Shown here: one piece after another, positions 52,630 through 61,668 of the stretch
Layout: every line of letters begins with the position of its first letter
Position numbering within the stretch: position 1 is the stretch's first letter
From: Chitinophagaceae bacterium
GTDB taxonomy: Bacteria; Bacteroidota; Bacteroidia; Chitinophagales; Chitinophagaceae
Length of the DNA stretch: 64,000 nt
Direction of reading: 5' to 3'
Assembly (NCBI GenBank): GCA_016720775.1
Contig: JADKJX010000001.1
Span: 434,001-498,000 of the forward strand
Translations under genes and position numbers: made by a program
The notes under the pieces: model-generated
The model's database searches: none
Told to the model about the DNA's origin: nothing
What the model saw: the letters and a program-made list of their open reading frames with translations, nothing else

Positions 52630-53426
52630 TTATTTAGTATTCCGAACCGTCCTTTTATTTTCCATCACACCTGTTCCAAACAGTGCGAAGTCATACTTAA
52701 CCGGGTCGGCCTTATCCAATGTACGTAAAAGGAAGTCAGTTCCAATGCAGCCTGCCAGTCGGGGGTCTTCCGGTGCAATATCTTCAGTTCCGTAGCTACT
52801 CTTATCACATGCACATCCAGCGGGCAAACCAATTGTGCCGGTGAAATATTTTTCCAGGCGCCGAAGTCAACTCCTTTGCCATCGCTTCGTACCATCCAGC
52901 GTAAAAACATATTCAGTCTTTTACAGGATGACCTGTTTTCGGGAGCTGCAATGTGTTTCCGGGTCCTTTGCGGAACATCGGGCATAGAAAAGAAATAATG
53001 ATAAAACCCGTTCAGTGCATTTTCAATGGTCTTGTCTTTTTTATTCATCCATTGCGTAAAGGCCGGTTCAAGTGAGTTGTGTTTACGGTAATGCTTGTTG
53101 AAGAAGGAGACGAAATACAAGAGATCGGTTGTATTGAACGTGCGGTGTTTGAAAGAGAGTAATTTTTTCAGATCCTTACCTGTATGGTTCAGGCAAAATT
53201 CATACGGCGCATTATCCATCAGCTGCATCAGTTCATTCGACTTGTTGATGATGGTGGTGCGGTTGCCCCAGGAAAAAACGGCAGCGAAAAACCCGGCAAT
53301 CTCGATGTCCTGCTTTTTTGTGAACCGCCTGGGGATGGAGATTGGATCATCTTTAATGAAGGAAGGTTGATTGTAGCGGTCAACCTTTCTGTCTAAAAAC
53401 TTTTTAAGATCATTTTTCACAGACAC
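52630..53426 (-). CDS. TIGR02757 family protein, C-terminal frameshift
   Basis: About 264 residues when corrected. Conserved blocks are FLDRKVDRYNQPSFIKDDPI, QDIEIAGFFAAVFSWGNRTT, FCLNHTGKDLKKLLSFKHRT and NMFLRWMVRSDGKGVDFGAW, then CPLDVHVIRVATELKIL. As written the frame ends at 52665 with an odd tail. Adding one T to the T4 run (plus-strand A4, 52727-52730) restores LDKADPVKYDFALFGTGV, the usual family end, and the stop at 52630. The function of the family is unknown; the N-terminal and helical features recall HhH-type DNA glycosylases (tentative). Confidence 0.87.
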
Positions 53427-53427
53427 A

Positions 53428-53673
53428 TCAGTTTACCTGTTTATTCTTTTTTAATAAAGCGCCCACGGCAATAAAAACCCAGATGATGTTTACGATCATA
53501 GACGGGTAGGCATGGTGAACCAGGGTATTGATGGTAAAGAAAATTCCCCCGAATAAATTACTTATTATGTATACCGGTGAAGAGCTGTTCAGTCTGCCAT
53601 TTATGTTCAGAAAGTAAGCACCAACGATCAGTACGGCGCCGATCCAGCCTATGATTTCAACAAAATAGCTCAT
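53428..53673 (-). CDS. Small two-to-three-helix membrane protein (CBU_0592-like)
   Basis: 81 residues: YFVEIIGWIGAVLIVGAYFL, VYIISNLFGGIFFTINTLVH and MIVNIIWVFIAVGALLKKN are three hydrophobic segments. The pattern is that of the CBU_0592 family of small membrane proteins; assigned from memory. Function unknown. It lies 1 bp from the TIGR02757 gene and 4 bp from the trans-sulfuration gene, all co-directional. Confidence 0.7.
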   Translation of the reverse strand: MSYFVEIIGWIGAVLIVGAYFLNINGRLNSSSPVYIISNLFGGIFFTINTLVHHAYPSMIVNIIWVFIAVGALLKKNKQVN

Positions 53674-53677
53674 TATT

Positions 53678-54817
53678 TTACCCGATTGCCTGTTTCAGAT
53701 CTTCGATCAGGTCGTCGGCATCTTCAATGCCCACGCTCAACCTTATCAATGAATCAGACAGGCCGTTTTTAATTCTTTCTTCCCTTGGAATGCTGGCATG
53801 TGTCATGCTTGCCGGGTGATTGATGAGCGACTCAACACCGCCGAGGCTTTCGGCTAAGGAAAATAAATGGGTTGATGAAAGAACTTTTGTTGCAGCTTCC
53901 ACCGTTTCATCTTTCAATACAAAACTTATCATGCCGCCAAAGCCACGCATTTGTTTTTTTGCCACGGCATGTCCCGGGCTGTCTTCAAAGCCGGGCCAGT
54001 AAACCCTGGCTACTTTGGAATGATTGCGTAGCCAGTGTGCAATTTTTTCTCCATTCTCACAATGCTGTTTCATGCGCACATGAAGTGTTTTAATGCCTCG
54101 CAATACTAAAAAACAATCCATTGGTCCCGGTACAGCCCCGCAGCTTTTTTGTATGAAGTATAATTTTTCCCTGAGGTCAGCATCATTCATCATCAATGCT
54201 CCCTGTATCACATCACTATGGCCGCCCAGGTATTTGGTAGCTGAGTGCATAACAATATCAGCACCCAGGTCCAGGGGGTTTTGCAGGTATGGCGAGGCGA
54301 ATGTATTATCAACACAAAGCCATGCTTTTGCCTCTTTGGCAATGGCTGCAATGGCTGCAATATCGCTGATGTTCATCAACGGGTTGGTTGGTGTTTCCAC
54401 CCAGATGAGTCTGGTGCCGGCTGTTACCGCTGCTTTTACATTGGCCGCATCGGTGGTATCAATGTATTTAAATTTAATTCCGTAGCGCTCCCATACTTTG
54501 GTAAACAAACGGTAGCTGCCTCCGTACATATCGTTGGCGGCAATCACTTCATCGCCGGGGTTCAGTAGTTTCATCACGCTGTCGGTTGCAGCTACGCCGC
54601 TGCCAAATGCCAGTGCAAATTTTGCATTTTCAATAATTGCGTAAGCGTCTTCCAGTGCTTTCCGGGTGGGGTTCTGGCTGCGGGCATATTCGTAGCCTTT
54701 GTGTTTTCCCGGTGCAGCCTGAACATAGGTGCTTGTTTGATAAATAGGGGTCATGATGGCGCCTGTGCTGGGGTCCGGTTCTGCTCCTGCGTGGATGAAT
54801 TTTGTAGCAAGCTTCAT
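53678..54817 (-). CDS. Cystathionine gamma-synthase/lyase-type PLP enzyme
   Basis: 379 residues from the ATG giving MKLATKFIHAGAEPDPSTGA. A fold-type I PLP enzyme with the Cys/Met metabolism signature: YEYARSQNPTRKALEDAYA, ETPTNPLMNISDI and the PLP-Lys motif MHSATKYLGGHSDVIQGAL. Also AESLGGVESLINHPASMTH and IRLSVGIEDADDLIEDL. It can act as gamma-synthase or gamma-lyase; sequence alone does not decide. The ATG 30 codons upstream adds a hydrophobic stretch that overlaps asnB-side sequence and is unlikely. Confidence 0.9.
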   Translation of the reverse strand: MKLATKFIHAGAEPDPSTGAIMTPIYQTSTYVQAAPGKHKGYEYARSQNPTRKALEDAYAIIENAKFALAFGSGVAATDSVMKLLNPGDEVIAANDMYGGSYRLFTKVWERYGIKFKYIDTTDAANVKAAVTAGTRLIWVETPTNPLMNISDIAAIAAIAKEAKAWLCVDNTFASPYLQNPLDLGADIVMHSATKYLGGHSDVIQGALMMNDADLREKLYFIQKSCGAVPGPMDCFLVLRGIKTLHVRMKQHCENGEKIAHWLRNHSKVARVYWPGFEDSPGHAVAKKQMRGFGGMISFVLKDETVEAATKVLSSTHLFSLAESLGGVESLINHPASMTHASIPREERIKNGLSDSLIRLSVGIEDADDLIEDLKQAIG

Positions 54818-54885
54818 TTTGTATGCTGATTTAAAAGTGATCATTTGTTTGCTGCAAAGTTGCCGAATTAGCAGCGAATAACAAG

Positions 54886-56777
54886 TTAAAGTAATTGTGC
54901 GGCGCACAAATATCTCCAGTCGTAGTTCTTATCATCGTGTGCCGCTTTGGGATCAATATTTTTGTCGAGTACCTTTTTTGAAAGGATCCCTTCATTTACC
55001 AGTTTTCGTTTGGATTCATGGATATAATCCTGGATGATCTTTTCCTGCATCCATTTTTTCTGCGGTGTTTCAAAACCTACTTTTTCTTTACGCCATACAA
55101 TTTCATCGGGTAATTTTTTATTCATTGCTTTCCGCAACAGGAACTTTGTCCAGCCTTCGTGCATTTTTAATTGCGATGGAAGTGAAAAAACAAATTCAAC
55201 CAGTTCGTGATTTAAGAATGGCAACCTTACTTCCCTGCCATGCGCCATACTGTTTCGGTCGGCAAAGCGAAGTAATTCCTCCAGTCCCATTTCGGCAATA
55301 TGGAAATATAAGATATCATTCAGTTTGGTTACAATCGGTTTATGAATTCCTTCCCATTCCCTGCCGGCGACAGACTTTAGAAATGCCGGGTTAATATCGG
55401 GGTGATGAATTGTCTTCAGGTATTCTTTCTTTTCAAGTTGCATGGCTGCATGCGAAGGCAGAAATGAGGCAACCACATTTTTTATATCCCACTGAAAAGG
55501 CTGGTCATTTTTTGAAACGCTTTTCTTTCAACCTGTGTTGATCCTAATTTATGCCTGCTCAATACTTCCTGCAGGTACCAGTGTATGTATTTTGGATAAC
55601 CGGCTAAAATTTCATCAGCACCCTGTCCATCCAGCAACACCTTTACCTGTTGCTGCCGGGCCAGTTCAAAGACTTTGTACTGGGCATAAATACCGGAAGA
55701 TTGAAATGGTTCTTCCTGGTAATAGCAAAGCTTTTCAAATTCGCTGATGAGTCCGGCAGCCGAGGGGGATACCGGGTGATTTTTTATGCCAAGGCTTTCA
55801 GATACCTGGTTGATATAAGGCGACTCGTCATTTTCAAAACCCGGAAATACGGCTGAGAAACTTTGCAGATGGCCATATTGGTTTCCGAAAATATTTACTG
55901 CATCTTCCGGTAGCGAATTCTTGTTCAGCAGTGATATGGTTGCTGCGATGGCAGAGCTGTCTAACCCGCCACTTAAACTTGTACCGATGGGAACATCGCT
56001 TCTTAACCTGCGCTTTACCGAACTGTTGAGCAGTTCTGTAAATTTTTCAACCGCATCGGTTGGGGATATGTCAATTTTGGCTTCCTTGTTGATCTGCCAA
56101 TAACGCTTTATTCTTGATGGACTGGTTGACGGAGAAAAATTCAGGTAGTGAGATGGCGGAAGAGAATAAACAGATTCAAAAAAGGTCTGTTCCTTATCCA
56201 CACAATTCTGAACATGACCAAGGGTGAGGTAATTAAGGAGCATTTTTTTGTCGAGCGACCTTTCAATGCCGATCTTCCAGAGTGCTTTCATTTCACTGGC
56301 AAAAGCAAAGTTCTCCTCATCTTCATAATAGTAAAAAGGTTTTTCCCCAAAGCGGTCTCTCGCTGCAAAAAGCTGTTCTTCTTTTTCATCCCATATGGCA
56401 AATGCGAACATACCATCAAACTGCTGCAGGCATCTTTCTTTCCAGTAATCATAGGCAGCTATTATTACTTCCGTATCGGTTTTGGATGTAAAGCTGTAGC
56501 CTTTATTCTGTAAAAAATTTTTTATCTCGGTATAATTATAGATCTCGCCATTATGAACTATCTGGTAACGGCTGGCGTAAGACATTGGCTGGGCGCCATT
56601 ATCGCTGAGATCAATTATGGAGAGCCTGCGGTGCCCGAGGTGAACAGTATTCTTCCTGTTACTCCAGAATCCTTCTCCATCTGGCCCGCGGTGAGACAAA
56701 GCATTCGTCATTTTTTTCAAATAGACGGAGCCTGCCGGGTTGGGGTTATTTAAAAGTATGCCTGCTATTCCGCACAT
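54886..56777 (-). CDS. asnB: Asparagine synthetase (glutamine-hydrolysing), frameshifted
   Basis: About 630 residues. The glutaminase domain starts MCGIAGILL (catalytic Cys2) with SHRGPDGEGFW, HRRLSIIDLSD, VHNGEIYNY and FAARDRFGEKPFYYY. The synthetase domain has the PP-loop GTSLSGGLDSSAIAAT, LLDGQGADEILAGYP, then FADRNSMAHGREVRLPFLNH in the second frame. The break is at the T6 run 55508-55513 (plus strand); with seven T the join reads QKNDQPFQWDIKNVVASFLP. It forms asparagine from aspartate, ATP and glutamine; given the polysaccharide genes nearby an amidotransfer role in glycan synthesis is also possible. Same strand as the trans-sulfuration gene. Confidence 0.92.
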
Positions 56778-56810
56778 TATGTAAATATCAATAAAAAAAA
56801 CGAGTGCGCC

Positions 56811-57464
56811 TTAGTTAAAGCTGATGGGCATGGATGCTTTTATATCGCCCCATTCCATTACAAGGTCGCAGCCATAGGAAGCGTTTTGAAATATCATGGT
56901 GAAATATTCAGCCCCAATGTTATTTTTTGTTACCTGCAATTCCGTTTCAGCAACGTCTTTGGTTTTGTCCATGTGAAGTCCCCAGCTGAACAGGTTGCTG
57001 TTAAAAATGATCTTCCATTTATCCGGGTATGGTATGCAATACATGATATAGCGGCCTGCCGAAACTTTCTTACTATTGATGGTTACCGGTTTGAAAAATT
57101 CAATTTCAGTAGCTTCATTGGCGCCCAACCGCCACTCTTGTCCATAGTGCTGGATAAAGTTTTTAGATACAGAAGAATCGGCAAAAATGATCCTGCCGTT
57201 TATTTGCGGACGGCTGTAGATTACTCTTGCCAGTGGATCCTGCAGGCCGGGAGTTGCCATTTTTTCTTTGGGATAATCAACCGGGACAGAGATCATGTCC
57301 ATTGGCGACAGGTCGATGGATACCAGGTTGCTGTCATTTACAATAGCTGGTATTTGCCTGACAGCATTTTCATCGGCTGTTTTTTTACCCTGTTGATTAC
57401 AGGAAGTAAAAAAAAACAAGGTCAATGAAGCAGTGAGAAATAAAATGATCTTTTTTGGTTGCAT
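56811..57464 (-). CDS. DUF2911 lipoprotein
   Basis: 217 residues. Lipoprotein signal LFLTASLTLFFFTSCNQQ with Cys22. DUF2911 blocks: SPMDMISVPVDYPKEKMAT, ARVIYSRPQINGRIIFAD, WRLGANEATEIEFFKPVTIN, KKVSAGRYIMYCIPYPDKWK and IIFNSNLFSWG. The beta-sandwich protein faces the periplasm or outer surface; function unknown. A paralogue lies 13 bp upstream on the same strand. Confidence 0.9.
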   Translation of the reverse strand: MQPKKIILFLTASLTLFFFTSCNQQGKKTADENAVRQIPAIVNDSNLVSIDLSPMDMISVPVDYPKEKMATPGLQDPLARVIYSRPQINGRIIFADSSVSKNFIQHYGQEWRLGANEATEIEFFKPVTINSKKVSAGRYIMYCIPYPDKWKIIFNSNLFSWGLHMDKTKDVAETELQVTKNNIGAEYFTMIFQNASYGCDLVMEWGDIKASMPISFN

Positions 57465-57477
57465 GGGTTTAAGGTTT

Positions 57478-58041
57478 TTAAAATGATAGGGGCAGGGTCA
57501 GTTTAACATCATCCCAGGCAATAATAAGCATTGCGCCTGTTGCTGTTTTCTCAAAAGCCATAACAAACTCTTCTGTTATTTCATTTTGTTTTTGAACGGG
57601 TATATCCACCCGGAGCAGGTCTTTTTTTGGATCATACCCGAATGAACCCCAGGCATCGGTTTCCTTATTTATTATCATTGTCCATTTATCTGCAGCAGGA
57701 ATACAATATAGGGTGTACCTGCCCTTCTTTACTTTTGAATTATTGATCTTTACGTCTTTGTAAAATTCGATCTCTGTTGCTTCATTGGCGCCAAGCCGCC
57801 ATACTTTTCCATATTCAATGAGGCCGCCAAAAGTGGCCCGGCCATTTTTTTGTGGCCTGCTGTATATAACACGGGCAATAGCCGGTTCGGTTGTTTTGCC
57901 TTGTATTTTAAGCAGGGGGAAATTATAGGGGTAGTAACTCATGTCCATGGGCGATTTATCAAGTGGAGGCAGGGTTCCCTGTGCAGCTGTATCAAAAAGA
58001 GAAAAACAAAGGATAGACAAGGTTAATAATAAACGCATCAC
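57478..58041 (-). CDS. DUF2911 secreted protein (tandem paralogue)
   Basis: 187 residues; signal peptide MMRLLLTLSILCFSLFDTAA, no lipobox Cys, so secreted rather than lipid-anchored. Same family blocks as the neighbour: SPMDMSYYPYNFPLLKIQGK, ARVIYSRPQKNGRATFGG, WRLGANEATEIEFYKDVKIN, SKVKKGRYTLYCIPAADKWT. The pair diverged in anchoring and in the insertion around the active-side loops. Function unknown. Confidence 0.9.
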   Translation of the reverse strand: MMRLLLTLSILCFSLFDTAAQGTLPPLDKSPMDMSYYPYNFPLLKIQGKTTEPAIARVIYSRPQKNGRATFGGLIEYGKVWRLGANEATEIEFYKDVKINNSKVKKGRYTLYCIPAADKWTMIINKETDAWGSFGYDPKKDLLRVDIPVQKQNEITEEFVMAFEKTATGAMLIIAWDDVKLTLPLSF

Positions 58042-58072
58042 TTTTTTATTTAAAGATAATGAAATCAGATTT

Positions 58073-58660
58073 TCAGGATTTATCTAATTGATGTAAGGTA
58101 AATTTCTTTATCTCGGGGAAAAAGGCCGAATAGCAGTTCTGCATACTACTGTAATGATTATTGAATATTTCAAAAGCTATCGCACTCTCGGTCAGGTATG
58201 CTGCCCGGCGGACCAGTCCTGCAAAACTTTTTTCGATCGCCCACGTATACCGGTAATTAGATAACCAGTCATATTCTTTCATATAAGGGAACATTTTCTG
58301 GAATGGCGGCGGAAAAAGATCCATTCTGGCTTCAAGTTGCAGGTATGTGTTTTTTGCAAATTGTTGCAGCGCCGTTTCGGACTCAAACTCTTTGGGGTCG
58401 TTTGCCAGGAAATGATCGTAGACAATATCTGCAAAGGCTCCACTGTACAAGCGGTATTGCGGCCTGAAAAAAGATTTTAGCTCCTGTGTAGCAGCATGGG
58501 TATCTGTAAAATTATCAATGGCACGATGAAGTGTAATCCCTTTTTGAACAGCGAGTGGGTAGTCAAAACGTTTTTTTCCTTTAATATAATCACTGATCAT
58601 ATTGCCCAGCAGTATATCCGGTTGCTGAAAAGAAAGATGTGCGTGGGCCAGGTAGTTCAT
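58073..58660 (-). CDS. acpH: Acyl carrier protein phosphodiesterase
   Basis: 195 residues from the ATG giving MNYLAHAHLSFQQPDILLGN; a longer start adds sequence not seen in relatives. AcpH pattern: ISDYIKGKKRFDYPLAVQKG, ITLHRAIDNFTDTHAATQEL and RLYSGAFADIVYDHFLANDP, which hold the HD-type metal-binding His and Asp residues. It removes the 4'-phosphopantetheine prosthetic group from holo-ACP, releasing apo-ACP. Last of three co-directional genes with the DUF2911 pair. Confidence 0.9.
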   Translation of the reverse strand: MNYLAHAHLSFQQPDILLGNMISDYIKGKKRFDYPLAVQKGITLHRAIDNFTDTHAATQELKSFFRPQYRLYSGAFADIVYDHFLANDPKEFESETALQQFAKNTYLQLEARMDLFPPPFQKMFPYMKEYDWLSNYRYTWAIEKSFAGLVRRAAYLTESAIAFEIFNNHYSSMQNCYSAFFPEIKKFTLHQLDKS

Positions 58661-58934
58661 AACTTGCCGGATAAAGGTAACTAGTTTAAATAAGCCGGAT
58701 TTTTTTTGTAAAAGATACCGTCCATTAATAAGAAAGTTAATGCCGCTTTCACTTTTTAACAGAACCAACTCATTTTTTAATAAACTATTAAGAAAAAAAT
58801 TCCATTACAGGCTGGGAAAGGGTTTCGCTTAAATAAAAGCCAGAAAATAAATTATTTACTTACCGTTTATAAGGGGATTAACTTTCATTAACCTTACCTG
58901 TAAAGATGTGCTTTTATGGAATGCCTGGCACCAC
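58661..58934. other. AT-rich intergenic region before the PepSY-like gene
   Basis: Upstream half of the 341-bp gap between divergent acpH and the gene at 59002. Apart from A/T runs and a T/A-rich segment near 58850-58880 nothing regular was seen; the promoter element of the right-hand gene is given separately. Confidence 0.4.
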
Positions 58935-58942
58935 TACTTTTG
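58935..58942 (+). promoter_or_regulatory. -7 promoter element for the PepSY-like gene
   Basis: TACTTTTG matches TAnnTTTG exactly; a TTTT lies 19 nt upstream (58912-58915) in the -33 position, one base off TTG. Leader of roughly 55 nt. Confidence 0.5.
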
Positions 58943-59001
58943 GATTGTAATTAAAACTGCCGGCCATGGGCAGTAATTCTAAACAATTAAAAAGTATAGT
59001 T

Positions 59002-59448
59002 ATGAAAAAGTTCAAAACCGTTTTGACAGCAATCATAATGCTGTTTGCAACAAGTGCATTTGCCGCCGGAGGCGAAAATGTATCGCCTAAAGTAAAGGCT
59101 GCATTTGAAAATGATTTTTCCAAAGCCAGCCAGGTAAACTGGGAAAAGACAAGTGATTTTTATTTTGCTTCTTTTATGCTTAATGGCGTAAGAGTAGATG
59201 CAGCCTACGATGAATCAGGCGAATTAGTGGGCACATCCAGGCATATTTCTGCAGACCAGGTGCCGTTAAGTATTTCATTGGCTATTTCTGAAAAGTATGC
59301 AGGTTACCAGGTGGCAAAAACAGCACTTGAATTAAATTTTGAAGGCCAGACCAGGTATTATATTGCTGTTGAAAACGAAAAATTGTCTGTTAAGTTAAAA
59401 TGCCTGAGCAACGGAGACCTTGAAGTTGAAAGCAAAACAAAAAAATAG
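59002..59448 (+). CDS. Small periplasmic PepSY-like (BLIP-like) protein
   Basis: 148 residues; signal peptide MKKFKTVLTAIIMLFATSAFA. Mature part KVKAAFENDFSKASQVNWEK, FMLNGVRVDAAYDESGELVG, then QVPLSISLAISEKYAGYQVA and TRYYIAVENEKLSVKLKCLS. Two tandem alpha-beta(n) units of this type are found in PepSY-like/DUF2874 proteins of Bacteroidota. Function unknown. Monocistronic between a promoter and a palindromic terminator. Confidence 0.78.
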   Translation: MKKFKTVLTAIIMLFATSAFAAGGENVSPKVKAAFENDFSKASQVNWEKTSDFYFASFMLNGVRVDAAYDESGELVGTSRHISADQVPLSISLAISEKYAGYQVAKTALELNFEGQTRYYIAVENEKLSVKLKCLSNGDLEVESKTKK

Positions 59449-59469
59449 CGAGTTGGTTTTTGAGTTTGG

Positions 59470-59497
59470 AAAAGCCCCGGCAATTGCCGGGGCTTTT
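59470..59497. terminator. Bidirectional intrinsic terminator
   Basis: A perfect 28-bp palindrome: AAAAGCCCCGGCAA then TTGCCGGGGCTTTT. It can stop the PepSY-like gene on the plus strand (21 nt past its stop codon) and the SdpI-like gene on the minus strand. Confidence 0.93.
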
Positions 59498-59543
59498 ATT
59501 AGAAGTATTAACAGGGTTTAAAAATAAGGCTCATCGTTCAATA

Positions 59544-60221
59544 TCACTCTTCGTTGGTTAACTTAGTTGACTGCCTGTAAATTTTGTAAGAGTAAACAAC
59601 CGGGATAATGGTCATAATAAATACACTGCTTATAAAAACAATGATCAACACTTTAATACTTGCAAGTAAAGAAAAGATCGCCAGCAATATACCTCCTGTA
59701 AACCATATCTTACTTGCAAGCCGATGTGTTTTTGTCCAGTTCTCTTCACTTTCAAGCGCCCAGGGAATTCTGAATCCTACAAAATAATTTGGCTTAACGC
59801 TGTGCATCAGGTTTCCGAGATATGCAAAAAACAGGCTAAGGCCGCAAAAGAATGCAGGCATTCCTTCAACTTTACCCTTAACGGTCCAAAATAAAATGAA
59901 CATGGTAACAGCACTTAATAAAACAATTACTACAATGGCTATTTTAGACATTATAGCTGAAGTTGTGGCTGAATACTTTTTCTTCGGGTCAATATTATAA
60001 ATGTTCTTAAGCAGGAAGTACATAAAAATTCCAACTACCGTCATGACAATTGGTGCGAGGAAAATTTCGTTTTTGTTCCCGAATTTGTCCGCCGTTCCTT
60101 CAATGCCAAAATGAGTCGGGATAGTTTGTGGCAGATCTTTCCAGATAAAGGAGAGATATATCCAGGGAATAGCCATAACAATAAAAGGGAAAAGTGTTTG
60201 GAATAGTTTTGATTGTTTCAT
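59544..60221 (-). CDS. SdpI-family membrane protein
   Basis: 225 residues with about six transmembrane helices. The DUF1648 part is at the start: FIVMAIPWIYLSFIWKDLPQ then TIPTHFGIEGTADKFGNKNE, the usual PxHFxxxGxxDxxG pattern. The SdpI domain follows: YFVGFRIPWALESEENWTKT, HRLASKIWFTGGILLAIF. In Bacillus, SdpI gives immunity to the SdpC toxin and transmits the signal to SdpR. No toxin gene is present. It follows 11 bp after an ArsR-family regulator gene. Confidence 0.9.
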   Translation of the reverse strand: MKQSKLFQTLFPFIVMAIPWIYLSFIWKDLPQTIPTHFGIEGTADKFGNKNEIFLAPIVMTVVGIFMYFLLKNIYNIDPKKKYSATTSAIMSKIAIVVIVLLSAVTMFILFWTVKGKVEGMPAFFCGLSLFFAYLGNLMHSVKPNYFVGFRIPWALESEENWTKTHRLASKIWFTGGILLAIFSLLASIKVLIIVFISSVFIMTIIPVVYSYKIYRQSTKLTNEE

Positions 60222-60232
60222 ATTGAAAAAAT

Positions 60233-60493
60233 TTATTCTCTTGTTTTAAAATCAACAAACCATTTGATAATTTCATCCATTACGGTTGTGTTCAGCGAGT
60301 AATAAATGAACTGGCCCTCTTTAACTGATTGTACCAGCCCGGCCTGTTTTAGTAAATCAAGGTGATGCGAAATACTGGGCTTGCTTATTTTAAATTGATT
60401 GGCGATTTCACCAGCTGTCAGATCTCCCTTTTTCAGGAGTTCCAATATTTCTCTGCGGGTTTTGTCATTTAATGCTTTAAAAAGGGAATTCAC
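60233..60493 (-). CDS. ArsR-family autorepressor (SdpR-like)
   Basis: 86 residues, winged helix: LFKALNDKTRREILELLKKG, DLTAGEIANQFKISKPSISH (recognition helix) and HLDLLKQAGLVQSVKEGQFI, YYSLNTT. No metal-binding Cys pairs. Closest to SdpR, the repressor of sdpRI. A palindromic site lies 16 bp before its start codon and is probably its own operator, so SdpI would be induced when SdpR is taken up at the membrane (as in Bacillus; inference here). Confidence 0.92.
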   Translation of the reverse strand: MNSLFKALNDKTRREILELLKKGDLTAGEIANQFKISKPSISHHLDLLKQAGLVQSVKEGQFIYYSLNTTVMDEIIKWFVDFKTRE

Positions 60494-60508
60494 AAGTATG
60501 TATTTGTA

Positions 60509-60530
60509 TATTTAGGCAAATATCTAAATA
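60509..60530. promoter_or_regulatory. Candidate SdpR operator
   Basis: TATTTAG (60509-60515) and CTAAATA (60524-60530) are a perfect 7-bp inverted repeat with an 8-nt spacer, directly upstream of the sdpR-like gene, in the place where its promoter would lie. Confidence 0.6.
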
Positions 60531-60904
60531 ACTTTGGACAAAAACAAATTTGAAATTAATAATAAAATTTTGCATTGCAGAGATTTTAAAATAAACAGGG
60601 AAATAATGGTTTTAAAGCTAAAATCTTAGTTTTTTTTCAGAAAATACTGTCCAAATCACATTTAAACCCGGATATTCGTTCGAATTTATAATATAAAATA
60701 TTTTTTTATGTAAAGCTGGCGTCGTCTTATATAAATAATCCAAGTTTAATTTGGAAATTATATTATTAATAGTATTTTTACCCCGGATATAGTTAAAAGA
60801 AACTCAAGTTTAATTTCTGCTTTAACGCTCCTTACCTCCCTATCCTATCCAAAGGCTCTCCCCAAATTGTACGATTTTAATTAAGTAACCTATAATTTGA
60901 TATT
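60531..60904 (+). promoter_or_regulatory. Long AT-rich leader of the capsule/EPS operon
   Basis: About 374 bp, no gene. It contains CAAGTTTAATTT twice in direct orientation (60741-60752 and 60805-60816), 64 bp apart, and a dyad ATTCG-TT-CGAAT at 60674-60685. A long AT-rich regulated leader is usual before capsule operons; no promoter match to TAnnTTTG was certain. Confidence 0.5.
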
Positions 60905-61651
60905 ATGGCCGCAAGGTATATTATTAGTATAATTATCTTACAATCTTTGTTGGTTTTCACCTCGTGTACACCATCTAAAAAGATTACCTACTTTCAAAAT
61001 GCGCAGGATTCTGATCTCCGGCAGGTTTTAGCAACCATTGAGGCCCCTATTCAGAAAAATGATATTCTCAACATAGTTGTTTCAAGTCTGAGTCCTGAGG
61101 AGGATGTTAAGTATAATCGTATTGACAATACAACCAAGGGATACCTGGTAAATAATGATGGTACCATACAGCTTCCGAAACTAGGAAATGTAATGGCGGA
61201 AGGCTTGACCAAAAAGCAACTGACAGAAAAGATCACCAGCATTATCCTGGAAAAAAAAGAATTGCTTAACCCGATCGTTGAAATACGCCAGCTGAATTTC
61301 GAGGTTACGGTTTTGGGAGAGGTTACAAATCCTTCTGTCATAACTGTTCCGAGTGAAAAGATATCACTCGTAAAGGCGCTGGGTTTGGCAGGGGATATCA
61401 CTATTTATGGTAAAAGGGATAATATCCTACTGATTCGTGAAGAAGAGGGCAAAAGGATAACCCGGCATTTGGACATTAACTCGGCCGATTTTTTAAATTC
61501 AGAGTATTATTACCTGAAGCCCAACGACGTGGTTTATGTAGAGCCAGGTAAAGCTAAAATTGCCACTATCAGCCGTTCAAAAGAGTTATTACCTTATATA
61601 TTCAGTGGTATATCTGTTCTTATACTTGTATTAGACAGGGTTATAAAATAA
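60905..61651 (+). CDS. Polysaccharide export lipoprotein (Wza-like)
   Basis: 248 residues. Lipoprotein signal ending VFTSCTPSKK. A Poly_export domain (IQKNDILNIVVSSLSPEEDV, KGYLVNNDGTIQLPKLGNVM) and an SLBB-type beta-grasp domain (FEVTVLGEVTNPSVITVPSE, KALGLAGDITIYGKRDNILL) are visible; the C-terminus (LLPYIFSGISVLILVLDRVI) is a membrane helix, as in outer membrane export channels. It is the first gene of a capsule or exopolysaccharide operon, with the tyrosine-kinase/chain-length gene 17 bp downstream. Confidence 0.92.
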   Translation: MAARYIISIIILQSLLVFTSCTPSKKITYFQNAQDSDLRQVLATIEAPIQKNDILNIVVSSLSPEEDVKYNRIDNTTKGYLVNNDGTIQLPKLGNVMAEGLTKKQLTEKITSIILEKKELLNPIVEIRQLNFEVTVLGEVTNPSVITVPSEKISLVKALGLAGDITIYGKRDNILLIREEEGKRITRHLDINSADFLNSEYYYLKPNDVVYVEPGKAKIATISRSKELLPYIFSGISVLILVLDRVIK

Positions 61652-61668
61652 CACAGCGCACACAGATA

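Noticed and set aside
54886..55476. Separate asparagine-synthase-like gene after asnB
   Set aside because: It lacks the glutaminase domain and PP-loop and continues asnB exactly after one base is added in a T run.
56918..56945. Another GGTAACAAAAAATAAC string on the minus strand, like the ECF-type -35 box
   Set aside because: It lies within the DUF2911 coding sequence (Val-Thr-Lys-Asn-Asn), and no matching GGAT-T-AGTAT box follows at the right distance.
59470..59497. 28-bp perfect palindrome as an operator or recombination site
   Set aside because: Convergent genes end on both sides and the arms finish in A4/T4, so a bidirectional terminator explains it.
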